A stretch of 64,000 nt of DNA from Nocardia kruczakiae NBRC 101016. GTDB taxonomy: Bacteria; Actinomycetota; Actinomycetes; Mycobacteriales; Mycobacteriaceae. Each line of letters starts with the position of its first letter. Position 1 is the first letter of the stretch. The notes beneath the pieces were generated by a model. It was not told the origin of the DNA. It was given only the letters and a program-made list of their open reading frames with translations, and searched no databases. Shown in pieces: positions 53,695-62,429 of the stretch. The stretch covers positions 236,765-300,764 of the forward strand of contig NZ_BDBL01000005.1 in assembly GCF_001612965.1 (NCBI RefSeq). The letters are read 5' to 3'. The translations under genes and the position numbers were made by a program.

Positions 53695-53967
53695 TCAGTG
53701 CATGGCCGCACCCAGAATTTCCCCCGCTCCCGCGGTGGCCAGCCCGATCGCGACGACACCGACGGCCACCCGCGACACCGTGGCTCGCGCGACCCCGCGC
53801 CGGTTCGCCAGATGGATCCAGCAACCGACCGCCACGGCCGTCGCCAGCAAATGCAACCAGATGAGATTTCGCAGCAGCGCCGTCGTCACCCCCGCGCCCG
53901 GTGGAGCCTGCGGCCCCACATTGTCCAGCTGGGCCGTGAACATGTCGTGAACAGCGTTGACAGTCAT
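53695..53967 (-). CDS. Small membrane protein of unknown function
   Basis: 90 residues from [10 protein letters not shown]. Two hydrophobic helices: residues about 33-52 ([20 protein letters not shown]) and about 63-86 ([20 protein letters not shown]), joined by a short basic loop. I do not recognise a family. Longer in-frame starts up to 54120 give an Arg/Pro-rich extension that does not look like protein. It precedes the ethA-like gene on the same strand with a 108-base gap. Confidence 0.5.
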   Translation of the reverse strand: MTVNAVHDMFTAQLDNVGPQAPPGAGVTTALLRNLIWLHLLATAVAVGCWIHLANRRGVARATVSRVAVGVVAIGLATAGAGEILGAAMH

Positions 53968-54236
53968 CTCGGGCACGCCCTTCCCTAGCCCGTCCGGCCG
54001 GGCGCACCGCTGCGGACGCACCCATCCGTGACCCTCAACGGTACCCCTGCGGCAAATTTCTGGCATCTTCGTTTCTCGCACCCCCGCGAGCGGTGGGAGG
54101 CTACGCTGACCCAGGCACACCCACCGCCCCTGTGGCGGGACGGGCTGCCGATGACGGCGAGTTCATCGGCGGTCGCGGGTACTGCCGAGTTTCGTGTCCG
54201 GGGAAACGAGGGACCGACAGTGAGGAATCGACAACC

Positions 54237-55499
54237 GTGCGCACTCTCGATACCAGTTTCAACACCCGCACCGGCGGCTTCCGCGAGGTAGTCGTCACCG
54301 CGCTGGAGATCACCACCTCCATCGGCGCGGATACCGAAAGTACGTGGCAGGCGCTGCTTTCCGGCGCCAGCGGGATCAAAGTCCTCACCGACGAGGAGAT
54401 CCTGCGCCAGGATCTACCGAATGCCATCGGCGGCAAACTGATCCACGACCCCACCACCGATCTGGACCGGGTGCGCAAGCGCCGCATGTGCTACGTCCAG
54501 CAGATGTCGTACGCGATGGGTAACCGGTTGTGGGAGACCGCGGGTGCGCCCGAGGTCGACAAGGACCGCCTCGGCGTGTGCATCGGCACCGGCCTGGGCG
54601 GCGCTGACGTCATCGTCGACGCCAACGACACCATGCGCGAGCACGGCTACCGCAAGGTATCGCCGTTCGCGGTGCCGATGAGCATGCCCAACGGCGTCTC
54701 GGGCGTGGTCGGCCTGGAGATCGGCGCGCGCGCGAGCCTGGTGACGCCGGTGTCGGCGTGCGCCTCGGGCAACGAGGCGCTGGTGCACGCGTGGCGCTCG
54801 ATCGTGCTGGGCGAGGCCGACATCGTCGTCGCCGGCGGGGTCGAGGGCTACATCAATGCGATGGCGATAGCCGGATTCACCATGGCGCGCGCACTCAGTT
54901 CCCGCGTCGACGAACCCGAACGCGCGTCGCGGCCGTTCGATCGCGATCGCGACGGCTTCGTCTTCGGCGAGGCGGCCGCGCTGCTGCTGGTCGAATCGGA
55001 GGACCATGCGCTGGCACGCGGGGCGAGGCCGCTGGCCCGGCTGCTCGGCGCCGGATTGACCGCGGACGGCTATCACATGGTCGCCCCCGACCCGGAGGGC
55101 CTGGGGTGCGCCCGGGCGATGCGCCGGGCCATCGAGACCGCGGGTGTGGCCGCCGCCGATGTCGATCACGTCAACGCCCACGCCACGGGCACCTCGATCG
55201 GCGATCTGGCCGAGGCCAAGGGCATCGCCGCCGCCATCGGCACCCACCCGGCGGTGTACGCGCCGAAGTCGGCGCTCGGGCATTCGGTGGGTGCGGTGGG
55301 CGCGCTGGAGGCCGCGATCTCGGTGCTGACGCTGCGGGATCAGGTCATTCCGCCCACGCTCAACCTCGACAATCAGGATCCCGAGATCGACCTCGACATC
55401 GTGCGCGACAAACCGCGGCACACCGATGTGGAGTTCGCGATGAACAACTCGTTCGGATTCGGCGGCCACAACGCGGCGGTGCTGTTCGGCCGGTACTGA
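54237..55499 (+). CDS. Beta-ketoacyl-ACP synthase, KasA/KasB type
   Basis: 420 residues from a GTG start. FAS-II condensing enzyme that elongates acyl-ACP with malonyl-ACP, in this lineage for mycolic-acid meromycolate chains. Cys-His-His triad: SACASGNEA (Cys 175), NAHATGTS and [10 protein letters not shown], with [10 protein letters not shown] at the C-terminus. The region [21 protein letters not shown] is shared with mycobacterial KasA/KasB. It is not in the usual fabD-acpM-kasA-kasB cluster: neighbours are a small membrane protein and a membrane glycosyltransferase, so it is an extra or relocated copy. Confidence 0.92.
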   Translation: MRTLDTSFNTRTGGFREVVVTALEITTSIGADTESTWQALLSGASGIKVLTDEEILRQDLPNAIGGKLIHDPTTDLDRVRKRRMCYVQQMSYAMGNRLWETAGAPEVDKDRLGVCIGTGLGGADVIVDANDTMREHGYRKVSPFAVPMSMPNGVSGVVGLEIGARASLVTPVSACASGNEALVHAWRSIVLGEADIVVAGGVEGYINAMAIAGFTMARALSSRVDEPERASRPFDRDRDGFVFGEAAALLLVESEDHALARGARPLARLLGAGLTADGYHMVAPDPEGLGCARAMRRAIETAGVAAADVDHVNAHATGTSIGDLAEAKGIAAAIGTHPAVYAPKSALGHSVGAVGALEAAISVLTLRDQVIPPTLNLDNQDPEIDLDIVRDKPRHTDVEFAMNNSFGFGGHNAAVLFGRY

Positions 55500-55603
55500 C
55501 CGCGACGGGTTGCGGCGTCCGATTCGCCCGATCGCACCGAACTCACAGCAAGTTCCAAGGGTTCGGACAGGGTGGTCACCGGGTCGGCTGAGACGCTCCC
55601 GCG

Positions 55604-57634
55604 GTGACAGTGACGACTGCCGACACCGCCGTGCCCGTATCGCCCGAATCGGCTCATCCGCCGGATCCGGATCTGCGGCCGCCACGGCGCCGGGACCGGA
55701 TCGCGCTCGCGCTGCTGCTGGTCGCCACCGCGGCCGCGTATCTGTGGAACATCACCGTCAACGGGATGGGCAACGGGTTCTACGCGGCGGCGGCCTGGTC
55801 GGGGTCGCGCGACTGGAAGGCGCTGCTGTTCGGTTCGCTGGACCCGGCCAACTTCATCACCGTCGACAAACCGCCGGTTTCGCAATGGGTGATGGGGTTG
55901 TCCGGGCAGCTGTTCGGCTTCTCCAGCGCCTCGATGCTGATTCCGCAGGCGTTGATGGCGGTGGCGGCGGTCGCGCTGATGTACGGCGCGATCGCCCGCG
56001 CCACCGGAAGCCGCGGCGCGGGCCTGCTGGCGGGTCTGCTGCTGGCCCTGACACCGGTGGTGGCGTTGATGTTCCGGTTCAACAATCCGGATGCGGTGAT
56101 GGTGCTGCTGATGACCGCGGCCGCCTACTGCACCGTGCGCGCCCTGCGGCACGCGAACCCGCGCTGGCTCGTATCGGCCGGTGTCGCATTGGGTTTCGCG
56201 TTCCTGGCGAAAATGCTCGAGGGGCTGATGGTGCTGCCCGCGCTGGGCGCGGCGTATCTGGTGGCGGCCCCGGCGGGTTTCGGCAAACGAATCGTGCATC
56301 TGCTGGCCGCGGCGGTGGCGCTGGTGGTCTCGTCGGGCTGGTATGTGCTGCTGACGATTCTGTGGCCCGCCGATTCCCGCCCCTATCTGGCCGGTTCCAA
56401 GGACGACACGTTCATGGATCTGGTGCTGGGTTACAACGGTTTCGCCCGCTACCTCGGACACAACCACGCCGGACGCAAACCGTTCGAACTGCCCCCCGGC
56501 TACGAGTTGCCGCATCTGGGTGGCGGCAGCGGCGGGTTCGGGTCGGGTCCGGACCGGTTGTTCACCGGTGAGATCGGATTCGAGATCTCGTGGCTGCTGC
56601 CCGCGGCCGTGCTCGGTTTCGTCGTCGTGCTCGGCACGCGATGGAAATCGCCGCGGACCGATATCGTGCGCGGGGCGGCACTGGTTTTCGGGCTGTGGCT
56701 GCTGATCGACGGGGTGGCGTTCTCGGCGATGAAGGGCGGCATGCACGCCTACTACACCCTGGCCATCGCGCCCGCGGTGGTCGGCAGTTTCGTGCTGGGA
56801 CTGGCCGAGGTGTGGCGGTGCCGGGACCGGGCATGGGGCCGGGCCGGGGCGGCGGGACTCGTTGCGGCCGGCGGCGTCTGGGGTTTCGTGCTGCTCGACC
56901 GGAATCCGGACTGGCAGTCGTGGCTGCGGTGGTCGATCCTCGCGGTGACCGTCGTGGCCGCCGCCGTACTGCTGCTGACGGCGCTGCCGGCGGTGTCGCG
57001 CCGGGCGCCCGCCCGCGCGGTGGCGGTGGCCGTGGGCGCCGGTGTGCTCGCCGCGACGGCCGGGTCGAGCGCCTACGCGGTGGCGACGCTGCCGCGGTCG
57101 CATACCGGCGGCAGCCCGGTCGTCGGGCCGGCACGTCCGCAGCTGCCGCAGGCGCTGAATCCGTTCCGCAGCCAGATCGGCATGTTGATGGGCGGCACCG
57201 ACACCGATCCGCACCTGGTGGAGATGTTGCGGGCGACGCATACGACGTGGTCGGCGGCCATCGACCGCTCGGGACCGGCGGCCGGGCTCGAACTGGCCAG
57301 CCGCACACCGGTGATCGCCATCGGTGGATTCACCTCCGAGGATCCGGTCCCCACCGTAGCGGGATTCCAGGACCTGGTCCGCGACCACCGGATCACCTAC
57401 TATCTGGCGCCCGAGATGAAGCTGCCGGACTCGTGGCGAACCCGCGACCAGCACCGACTCCCCGGCGCCACGCCCACCCCGGCGACCGCGCACAACCCGT
57501 CGGCCGCACCAGCGGAGCCGGATATGTGGCATCCGGTCGGCAACACCGACATCTATGCGTGGGTGGCCGCGCATTACACGCCGCAACACCTCGGCGGCCT
57601 CGAGGTTTTCGACCTCACCGCACCACCGCACTGA
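55604..57634 (+). CDS. GT39/ArnT-like membrane glycosyltransferase (YkcB type)
   Basis: 676 residues; GTG start. A cytoplasmic Pro-rich N-terminus is followed by about 11-13 membrane helices. The first extracytoplasmic loop has the acidic catalytic area and the TVDKPPVSQWVMGLSGQLFG motif of the ArnT/PMT superfamily (normally D-K-P-P). FRFNNPDAVMVLLM and ALGFAFLAKMLEGLMVLPAL are typical of the YkcB group. C-terminal soluble region (residues about 490-676) faces outward. Uses a polyprenyl-phosphate sugar to glycosylate an envelope acceptor; donor and acceptor unknown. The next gene is an exported GH1 enzyme on the same strand. Confidence 0.88.
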   Translation: MTVTTADTAVPVSPESAHPPDPDLRPPRRRDRIALALLLVATAAAYLWNITVNGMGNGFYAAAAWSGSRDWKALLFGSLDPANFITVDKPPVSQWVMGLSGQLFGFSSASMLIPQALMAVAAVALMYGAIARATGSRGAGLLAGLLLALTPVVALMFRFNNPDAVMVLLMTAAAYCTVRALRHANPRWLVSAGVALGFAFLAKMLEGLMVLPALGAAYLVAAPAGFGKRIVHLLAAAVALVVSSGWYVLLTILWPADSRPYLAGSKDDTFMDLVLGYNGFARYLGHNHAGRKPFELPPGYELPHLGGGSGGFGSGPDRLFTGEIGFEISWLLPAAVLGFVVVLGTRWKSPRTDIVRGAALVFGLWLLIDGVAFSAMKGGMHAYYTLAIAPAVVGSFVLGLAEVWRCRDRAWGRAGAAGLVAAGGVWGFVLLDRNPDWQSWLRWSILAVTVVAAAVLLLTALPAVSRRAPARAVAVAVGAGVLAATAGSSAYAVATLPRSHTGGSPVVGPARPQLPQALNPFRSQIGMLMGGTDTDPHLVEMLRATHTTWSAAIDRSGPAAGLELASRTPVIAIGGFTSEDPVPTVAGFQDLVRDHRITYYLAPEMKLPDSWRTRDQHRLPGATPTPATAHNPSAAPAEPDMWHPVGNTDIYAWVAAHYTPQHLGGLEVFDLTAPPH

Positions 57635-57716
57635 TCACGATGTGGGGGGCCGATCGCCCGCTCGACACGCCCTTGCGCACACCGGAATTCAGCAATCTCA
57701 CAGCTACGATTGCTGG

Positions 57717-59075
57717 ATGCGAGAGCCGAACCGCCGCCAGGTGCTGGCCACCGGCCTGGCAGCAGCAGCCGCACTGCTGCTGCCGGGTCGCGCGGGCGCC
57801 GACCCCGTCCGCCGGGGGGCGTCGGCCCTCGCTCCCCTGGGCCCCGACTTCGTGTGGGGGGTGGCCACATCCGGGTTCCAGACCGAAGGCCATGCCCCCG
57901 ACAGCAACTGGACCCGCTACATCGCGACCGGCGCGGCCGAACCGTATCGGGATTCGGTGCGCTTCCTCGACACCTACGCAGACGATATCGAGCGCGCCGC
58001 GCAGCTGGGCGCGAAGAGCTTCCGGATGAGTATCGAATGGGCCCGGGTGCAGCCGCATCCCGACGAATGGGACGACCAGGCGTTCGCCGTCTACGACCGG
58101 ATCGTCGACGCCGTCTACGCCGCGGGCATGACCCCGATGCTGACCCTGGATCACTGGGTGTATCCGGGCTGGGCGGCCGACCGCGGCGGCTGGCGCAACG
58201 AGGGCATGGTCGACGACTGGCTGGCGAATGCGCGGAAAGTGGTGCAGCGCTACGGTTCTCGCGATCCGATCTGGGTCACCGTCAACGAACCGGCCGCCTA
58301 TCTCGGCACCGAGATCCGTATCGGCGCCCTCTCGCACGAGGAGTGGCCGGCGGCGATGGACCGGCTCGCGCAGGCCCACAACCGGATCTATGACGACATT
58401 CACGCCGCGTATCCGAAGGCGATGGTCACCAGCAACATCGGTTATGTGCCCGGCGCCGACACCGAGGTGAATCAGCCGTATATCGACCAGGTGCGCGACA
58501 AACTCGACTTCGTCGGCGTCGACTACTACTTCGGGCCCACCCCGGCCGCGGACGGTTCGTCGGCGACCTCGGCCGGTGCGCCCGCGATGTGGGAGTTGCC
58601 GCTGCAGACCGAAGGCGTCTACTACGCACTGCGCCGCTATGCCCGCCAGTTCCCCGGCAAGCCACTGTATGTGGTGGAGAACGGGATGCCGACCGAGGAC
58701 GGCAAACCCCGCCCGGACGGCTACACCCGCGCCGATCAACTGCGCGACACCGTGTACTGGATCCAGCGCGCCAAGGCCGACGGTATCGATGTGCGCGGCT
58801 ACAACTATTGGAGCCTGACCGACAACTACGAATGGGGCAGCTACACCCCGCGTTTCGGCCTCTACACCGTCGATGTCACCTCGGATCCGGAGCTGGTGCG
58901 CCGGCCCACCGACGCGGTCGAGGCGTTCGGGGCGCTCGTCCGCGCGGGCGGGGTGCCCGCCGATTACCGGCCCACCCGCGCCCCCGTCGGATGTTCTCAG
59001 GTCGATCCGCCGGCCAGTTGCGACGAGCCGGTGATGCTGCCCGGCGCGGATCCGGCTGCCACAGCGAGCCCGTAA
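57717..59075 (+). CDS. Tat-exported glycoside hydrolase family 1 protein (copy B)
   Basis: 452 residues from MREPNRRQVLATG. Tat-type signal (N-R-R-Q-V-L-A) with a hydrophobic core and cleavage after GRAGA near residue 30. FVWGVATSGFQTEGHAPDSN, acid/base glutamate 191 in TVNEP, nucleophile 321 in VVENGMP, and GYNYWSLTDNYEW. It is very similar along its length to copy A at 48887-50221, including the C-terminal VPADYRPTR region, so the pair arose by duplication. It follows the GT39 gene by 82 bases, possibly co-transcribed. Confidence 0.93.
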   Translation: MREPNRRQVLATGLAAAAALLLPGRAGADPVRRGASALAPLGPDFVWGVATSGFQTEGHAPDSNWTRYIATGAAEPYRDSVRFLDTYADDIERAAQLGAKSFRMSIEWARVQPHPDEWDDQAFAVYDRIVDAVYAAGMTPMLTLDHWVYPGWAADRGGWRNEGMVDDWLANARKVVQRYGSRDPIWVTVNEPAAYLGTEIRIGALSHEEWPAAMDRLAQAHNRIYDDIHAAYPKAMVTSNIGYVPGADTEVNQPYIDQVRDKLDFVGVDYYFGPTPAADGSSATSAGAPAMWELPLQTEGVYYALRRYARQFPGKPLYVVENGMPTEDGKPRPDGYTRADQLRDTVYWIQRAKADGIDVRGYNYWSLTDNYEWGSYTPRFGLYTVDVTSDPELVRRPTDAVEAFGALVRAGGVPADYRPTRAPVGCSQVDPPASCDEPVMLPGADPAATASP

Positions 59076-59132
59076 CCACCCGTCTCGGGGATGCACCTCG
59101 CGATCGATTCCGCATAGGGAGATACCGCGGCG

Positions 59133-59170
59133 AGGGCAGGCGGGGTTACCGGTCTGCCGACCCCTGCCCC
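59133..59170. terminator. G+C-rich hairpin between convergent GH1-B and XRE genes
   Basis: GGGCAGGCGGGGT (59133-59145) pairs with ACCCCTGCCC (59160-59169) with a bulge, around a 14-base loop. It lies between two convergent stops; a candidate bidirectional terminator. Confidence 0.4.
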
Positions 59171-59171
59171 C

Positions 59172-60032
59172 TCACTCGAGGGAGGCCGTGAATTTTTCGA
59201 CGCCCAGCACCTTCAGCATGGCGAGCTTCTGCTGGTCCTCGGTACCCGGGGTAGCGGTGAAAATGAGAAGCGCCTGTCCCTGATCAGGCTCGAACAGAAG
59301 CTGGCAGTAAAGGTCCAGCCGCCCGATCTCGGGGTGGACGAATCGCTTGGTGTCGCTGGAACGCAGGCCCACCTCGTGACGGTCCCACAACCGGGCGAAC
59401 TCGTTGTTGGTCTCACGCAGAAATTCGATGAGATCTGCCGCCGGCGAGCCGGGCCCGTCCCGGGTGAGCGCCGCGCGGAGCTGCGCCACATTGGCCCGGC
59501 TGGTCATGTCGTGATCGTCGGGGTGGTAACGCGCACGCGCGGCCGGATCGGTGAACCAGCGGAACGCCGCGCTACGCGCGCGGCCGGTGCACCCAGTCTG
59601 CGTGCCCAGCAGGGCCACCGCGGACGGGGTCTGCAGCAACGTTTCCCCCAACGGGCCCATCACCTGCGCCGGCATGTCGCAGAGGCCGTCCATCACGCGC
59701 ATCAACCCGGGACTCACATGCTGAACCTGGAGGTCGCGGCGAACTGTGCGGTACCCCGTGAGCAGGAACAGGTGATCGCGTTCGTCGGGGGTGAGGCGCA
59801 GACCGCGCGCGATGGCCGCGAGCATGCTCTGTGATGGTTGCGGCCCGTCGCCGCGTTCCAGCCGTGCGAAGTAGTCCGCGGACATGGCGCACAGCTCGGC
59901 CACCTCTTCGCGCCGCAGCCCGGGTGCGCGCCGCCGTGGCCCCCGGCGCAGCCCGACGTCTTCCGGTTGCAGAGACGCTCGCCGAGCCCGCAAGAACGCG
60001 CCGAGCGATGAACGGTCGAACCCACGATCCAT
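59172..60032 (-). CDS. XRE-family regulator with MmyB-like ligand-binding domain
   Basis: 286 residues from MDRGFDRSSLGAF (an ATG at 60041 adds three). HTH at residues about 8-75: LGAFLRARRASL, then APGLRREEVAELCAMSADYF and LERGDGPQPS, the hallmark of this actinobacterial group. The C-terminal domain has RWFTDPAARARYHPDD and WDRHEVGLRSSDTKRFVHP, the MmyB-like part that binds fatty-acid-type ligands. Such regulators usually sit next to an SDR they control; here the divergent SDR is broken. Confidence 0.9.
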   Translation of the reverse strand: MDRGFDRSSLGAFLRARRASLQPEDVGLRRGPRRRAPGLRREEVAELCAMSADYFARLERGDGPQPSQSMLAAIARGLRLTPDERDHLFLLTGYRTVRRDLQVQHVSPGLMRVMDGLCDMPAQVMGPLGETLLQTPSAVALLGTQTGCTGRARSAAFRWFTDPAARARYHPDDHDMTSRANVAQLRAALTRDGPGSPAADLIEFLRETNNEFARLWDRHEVGLRSSDTKRFVHPEIGRLDLYCQLLFEPDQGQALLIFTATPGTEDQQKLAMLKVLGVEKFTASLE

Positions 60033-60196
60033 GGTGTGCATTCTGATCCGTCCGTCGCCGCTCAGCCGCGACCTCTCGTTCAGTGGTTGTGTGTGTCCTT
60101 CCTCGGCCTGACGGCGGCGCATTCACTGATCACAGCGATCACTGGTCGCTTCCGACGAGCACGGCATTCGAACAGCGAACAACGGAGTGCGGACGT

Positions 60197-60494
60197 ATGG
60201 CCACATGGAGCAGAAACGAACTTCCCGACATGACAGGACGGACGGTGGTGATCACCGGCGCCGGCCGCGGCCTGGGCCTGATCACCGCGCGAGAACTCGC
60301 CGGCGCCGGAGCACACGTCGTGCTGGGTGTCCGTGACCCGCAGCGGGCCCGCCGCGCCGTCGCGGACCTCCCCGGCATCTTCGACGTCCGACCGCTCGAT
60401 GTCGCGGAGCTCGGCTCGGTGCGCGCTTTCGCCGAGGCGTGGTCCGGCGACGTGGAACGCGACCGCCGAACTTCTCGCGGCAGTGGATCGATGA
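60197..60494 (+). pseudogene. Truncated short-chain dehydrogenase (N-terminal half only)
   Basis: Begins like an intact SDR (MATWSRNELPDMTGRTVVITG, cut here, with cofactor loop GAGRGLG and VVLGVRDPQRA), reaches FAEAWSGD at about residue 88, and then loses the family pattern: the N-N-A-G strand and the Y-x-x-x-K site are missing. One frame over, the next bases read WNATAELLAAVDR and stop at 60494, which could be the original C-terminus. This fits an internal deletion with frameshift. Divergent from the XRE regulator. Confidence 0.6.
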
Positions 60495-60527
60495 GCTGTC
60501 GAGCGGCCCGAACCAGGCGTTCGGCGC

Positions 60528-61634
60528 TCAGGCGGGAAGTTGCAGCCCGGCCGCGAGGACCGGCCACGACTGGATCAGCGCGTCGTGCCAGTAACCCCAG
60601 GAATGGGTTCCGGTGGGAGTGAAGTCATAGGTCGCCGGAATGCCGAGACCGTCGAGCTTGGCCTGCAGGTTGTGGCTGCAGTAGTTGACCGCGGCTTCGA
60701 TCACGCCGCCGATGACCAGCTGATTGGCCAGTCCGCCCGGTCCGGGCAGCGTGTAGGGCCCGTTGAGGGTGTCCCACTGTCCGGGCAGCCCGGATCCGCT
60801 GGAGATGAACAGGTTCAGCCCGCGCAGCTGGTCGGCGTGCACGTAGGGATCGTTGGCGGCCCACATCGGATCGTTCTGCGGCCCGTACATGTTCACGGTG
60901 TTACCGCCGCCCCACACGTTGACCGCGAGATTGACCGCGGTGTAGCCGACAGGGTCGCTGATCTGGGCGCACCCGCTGTAGGCGGCCACCGACTTGTACA
61001 ACCCGGGTTTGGCGATCGGCAACTGCAGCACCGAGGTGCCGGAGGTGGACAGCCCGGCGATGGCGTTGAGGCCGTTGGTGCCCATGGCGCCGTCGATGAT
61101 GGGCGGCAGTTCCTCGGTGAAGAACGTCTTCCACTTGTTGACGCCCAGCTTCGGGTCCGGCGCGCGCCAGTCGGTGTAGTAGCTCCAGGCGCCGCCGACG
61201 GGCTGGACGACGTTGACGTCCTTGTCGGCGAGGAACTTCAGCGCGTCGGGCGCCTTGTTGTCCCAGGTGGCGCTGTCCTCACCGCCGCCGGCGCCGTTGA
61301 GCAGGTACAGCACGGGACGCGGTGTGGAGGCGTCGGCGGGTCGCTGCACGTTGATCGTGATCGGTTTGTCCATGGCCGCGGAGTACACCTGCAGGGTGAC
61401 GTTCCGGCCGTCGACGACAGAGAAGCCGACGATCTTCGATCCGTCGGCGGACACCGGATGTGCCAGCGGCGCACCGGAATCGACGACCGGATCGCCCGCG
61501 GCGGCGGCCGGTCCTGCCGCCGTGCTCGCCGATACCGCGGCCAGAACTGCCGCGGCCGCCACCGTCGCGATCCGGGTGCGCCGCCGCACCCGGTATCGCC
61601 CCGCAGATCTGCCCGCCCGATTACTGCTCGCCAC
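60528..61634 (-). CDS. Secreted alpha/beta-hydrolase esterase, antigen 85 / mycolyltransferase-like
   Basis: 368 residues from the GTG at 61634, which has GGAGG five bases upstream; the GTG at 61640 overlaps that ribosome site and is rejected. Basic n-region, hydrophobic core and an AAAAG cleavage site near residue 45. The esterase-D/Ag85 fold shows VLYLLNGAGGGEDSATWD, the nucleophile in GLSTSGTSVLQL, and the histidine in PTGTHSWGYWHDAL. Ag85-type enzymes transfer mycolates to trehalose or arabinogalactan; plain esterase activity is the alternative. Confidence 0.86.
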   Translation of the reverse strand: MASSNRAGRSAGRYRVRRRTRIATVAAAAVLAAVSASTAAGPAAAAGDPVVDSGAPLAHPVSADGSKIVGFSVVDGRNVTLQVYSAAMDKPITINVQRPADASTPRPVLYLLNGAGGGEDSATWDNKAPDALKFLADKDVNVVQPVGGAWSYYTDWRAPDPKLGVNKWKTFFTEELPPIIDGAMGTNGLNAIAGLSTSGTSVLQLPIAKPGLYKSVAAYSGCAQISDPVGYTAVNLAVNVWGGGNTVNMYGPQNDPMWAANDPYVHADQLRGLNLFISSGSGLPGQWDTLNGPYTLPGPGGLANQLVIGGVIEAAVNYCSHNLQAKLDGLGIPATYDFTPTGTHSWGYWHDALIQSWPVLAAGLQLPA

Positions 61635-61739
61635 GTGCACCTCCGAATCCCGTTCGGTCTTGCGCGGTTGCCTGCCTGGGCAGACTAATTCAGCGGCAAC
61701 CGTTTGGCGATCGGTCCGGCGGGCGCGTCGAGCAGCTCG

Positions 61740-62396
61740 TCACATTCGGCGCATCACCGACACGACCTTGCCGAGCACGACCGCGCGGTCACCGTCGATC
61801 ACCTCGTAGGCCGGATTGCGGGGTTCGAGGTAGACGTGGCCGTTGCGCCGGCGATACACCTTCACGGTGGCCTCGTCGTCGATCATGGCGGCCACGATGT
61901 CACCGGAGTGGGCCTCGTGTTGCTGCCGCACGACCACGATGTCGCCATCGCAGATCGCGGCGTCGATCATCGAATCACCGCGCACCCGCAGCCCGAACAC
62001 GGTGCCGCGCCCGACCAGTTGCCGCGACAGGGTGAGCTGGTCGTCGGTGTGTTCCTCGGCGAGGATCGGGGTGCCGGCGGCGATGTCGCCGACCACCGGC
62101 ACGGTCACCGAATCCCGTTCGCCGCCACGGCTTTCCGTGGGTGCGAGGAACAGGCGCACATCGATGGGCCGGGAGACGCTCGCGCTGCGGCGCAGGAATC
62201 CCTTGTCCTCGAGGTCTTTCAGGTGTTTGGACACCGACGATCCCGATTTCAGTCCGACGGCGGCTGCGATCTCCCGCGACGAGGGCGCATATCCGTTGCG
62301 CTGCACCGCATCCCGGATCACGCCGAGGATGCGCCGCTGCCGCTCGGGTAGCCGGGAGGTGTCGAGGTGGTCGTATGCGTCGTCGTATCCGGTCAC
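61740..62396 (-). CDS. lexA: SOS-response repressor LexA
   Basis: 218 residues. N-terminal winged helix (RQRRILGVIRDAVQRNGYAP, then SREIAAAVGLKSGSSVSKHL). The autocleavage site is Ala107-Gly108 in GDIAAGTPI. The S24 peptidase catalytic Ser142 is in VRGDSMIDAAI and Lys179 in EATVKVYRR. RecA* triggers self-cleavage and derepresses DNA-repair genes. It lies 33 bases after the LCP gene on the same strand. I see no TCGAAC-N4-GTTCGA type SOS box in the bases directly upstream. Confidence 0.97.
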   Translation of the reverse strand: MTGYDDAYDHLDTSRLPERQRRILGVIRDAVQRNGYAPSSREIAAAVGLKSGSSVSKHLKDLEDKGFLRRSASVSRPIDVRLFLAPTESRGGERDSVTVPVVGDIAAGTPILAEEHTDDQLTLSRQLVGRGTVFGLRVRGDSMIDAAICDGDIVVVRQQHEAHSGDIVAAMIDDEATVKVYRRRNGHVYLEPRNPAYEVIDGDRAVVLGKVVSVMRRM

Positions 62397-62429
62397 CGGA
62401 GAATCGTAGACGGCCGCGGCGGCGGCGCC

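Noticed and set aside
55373..57631. 752-codon minus-strand frame opposite the GT39 gene
   Set aside because: Gln/Arg/His-rich shadow of the true membrane-protein frame.
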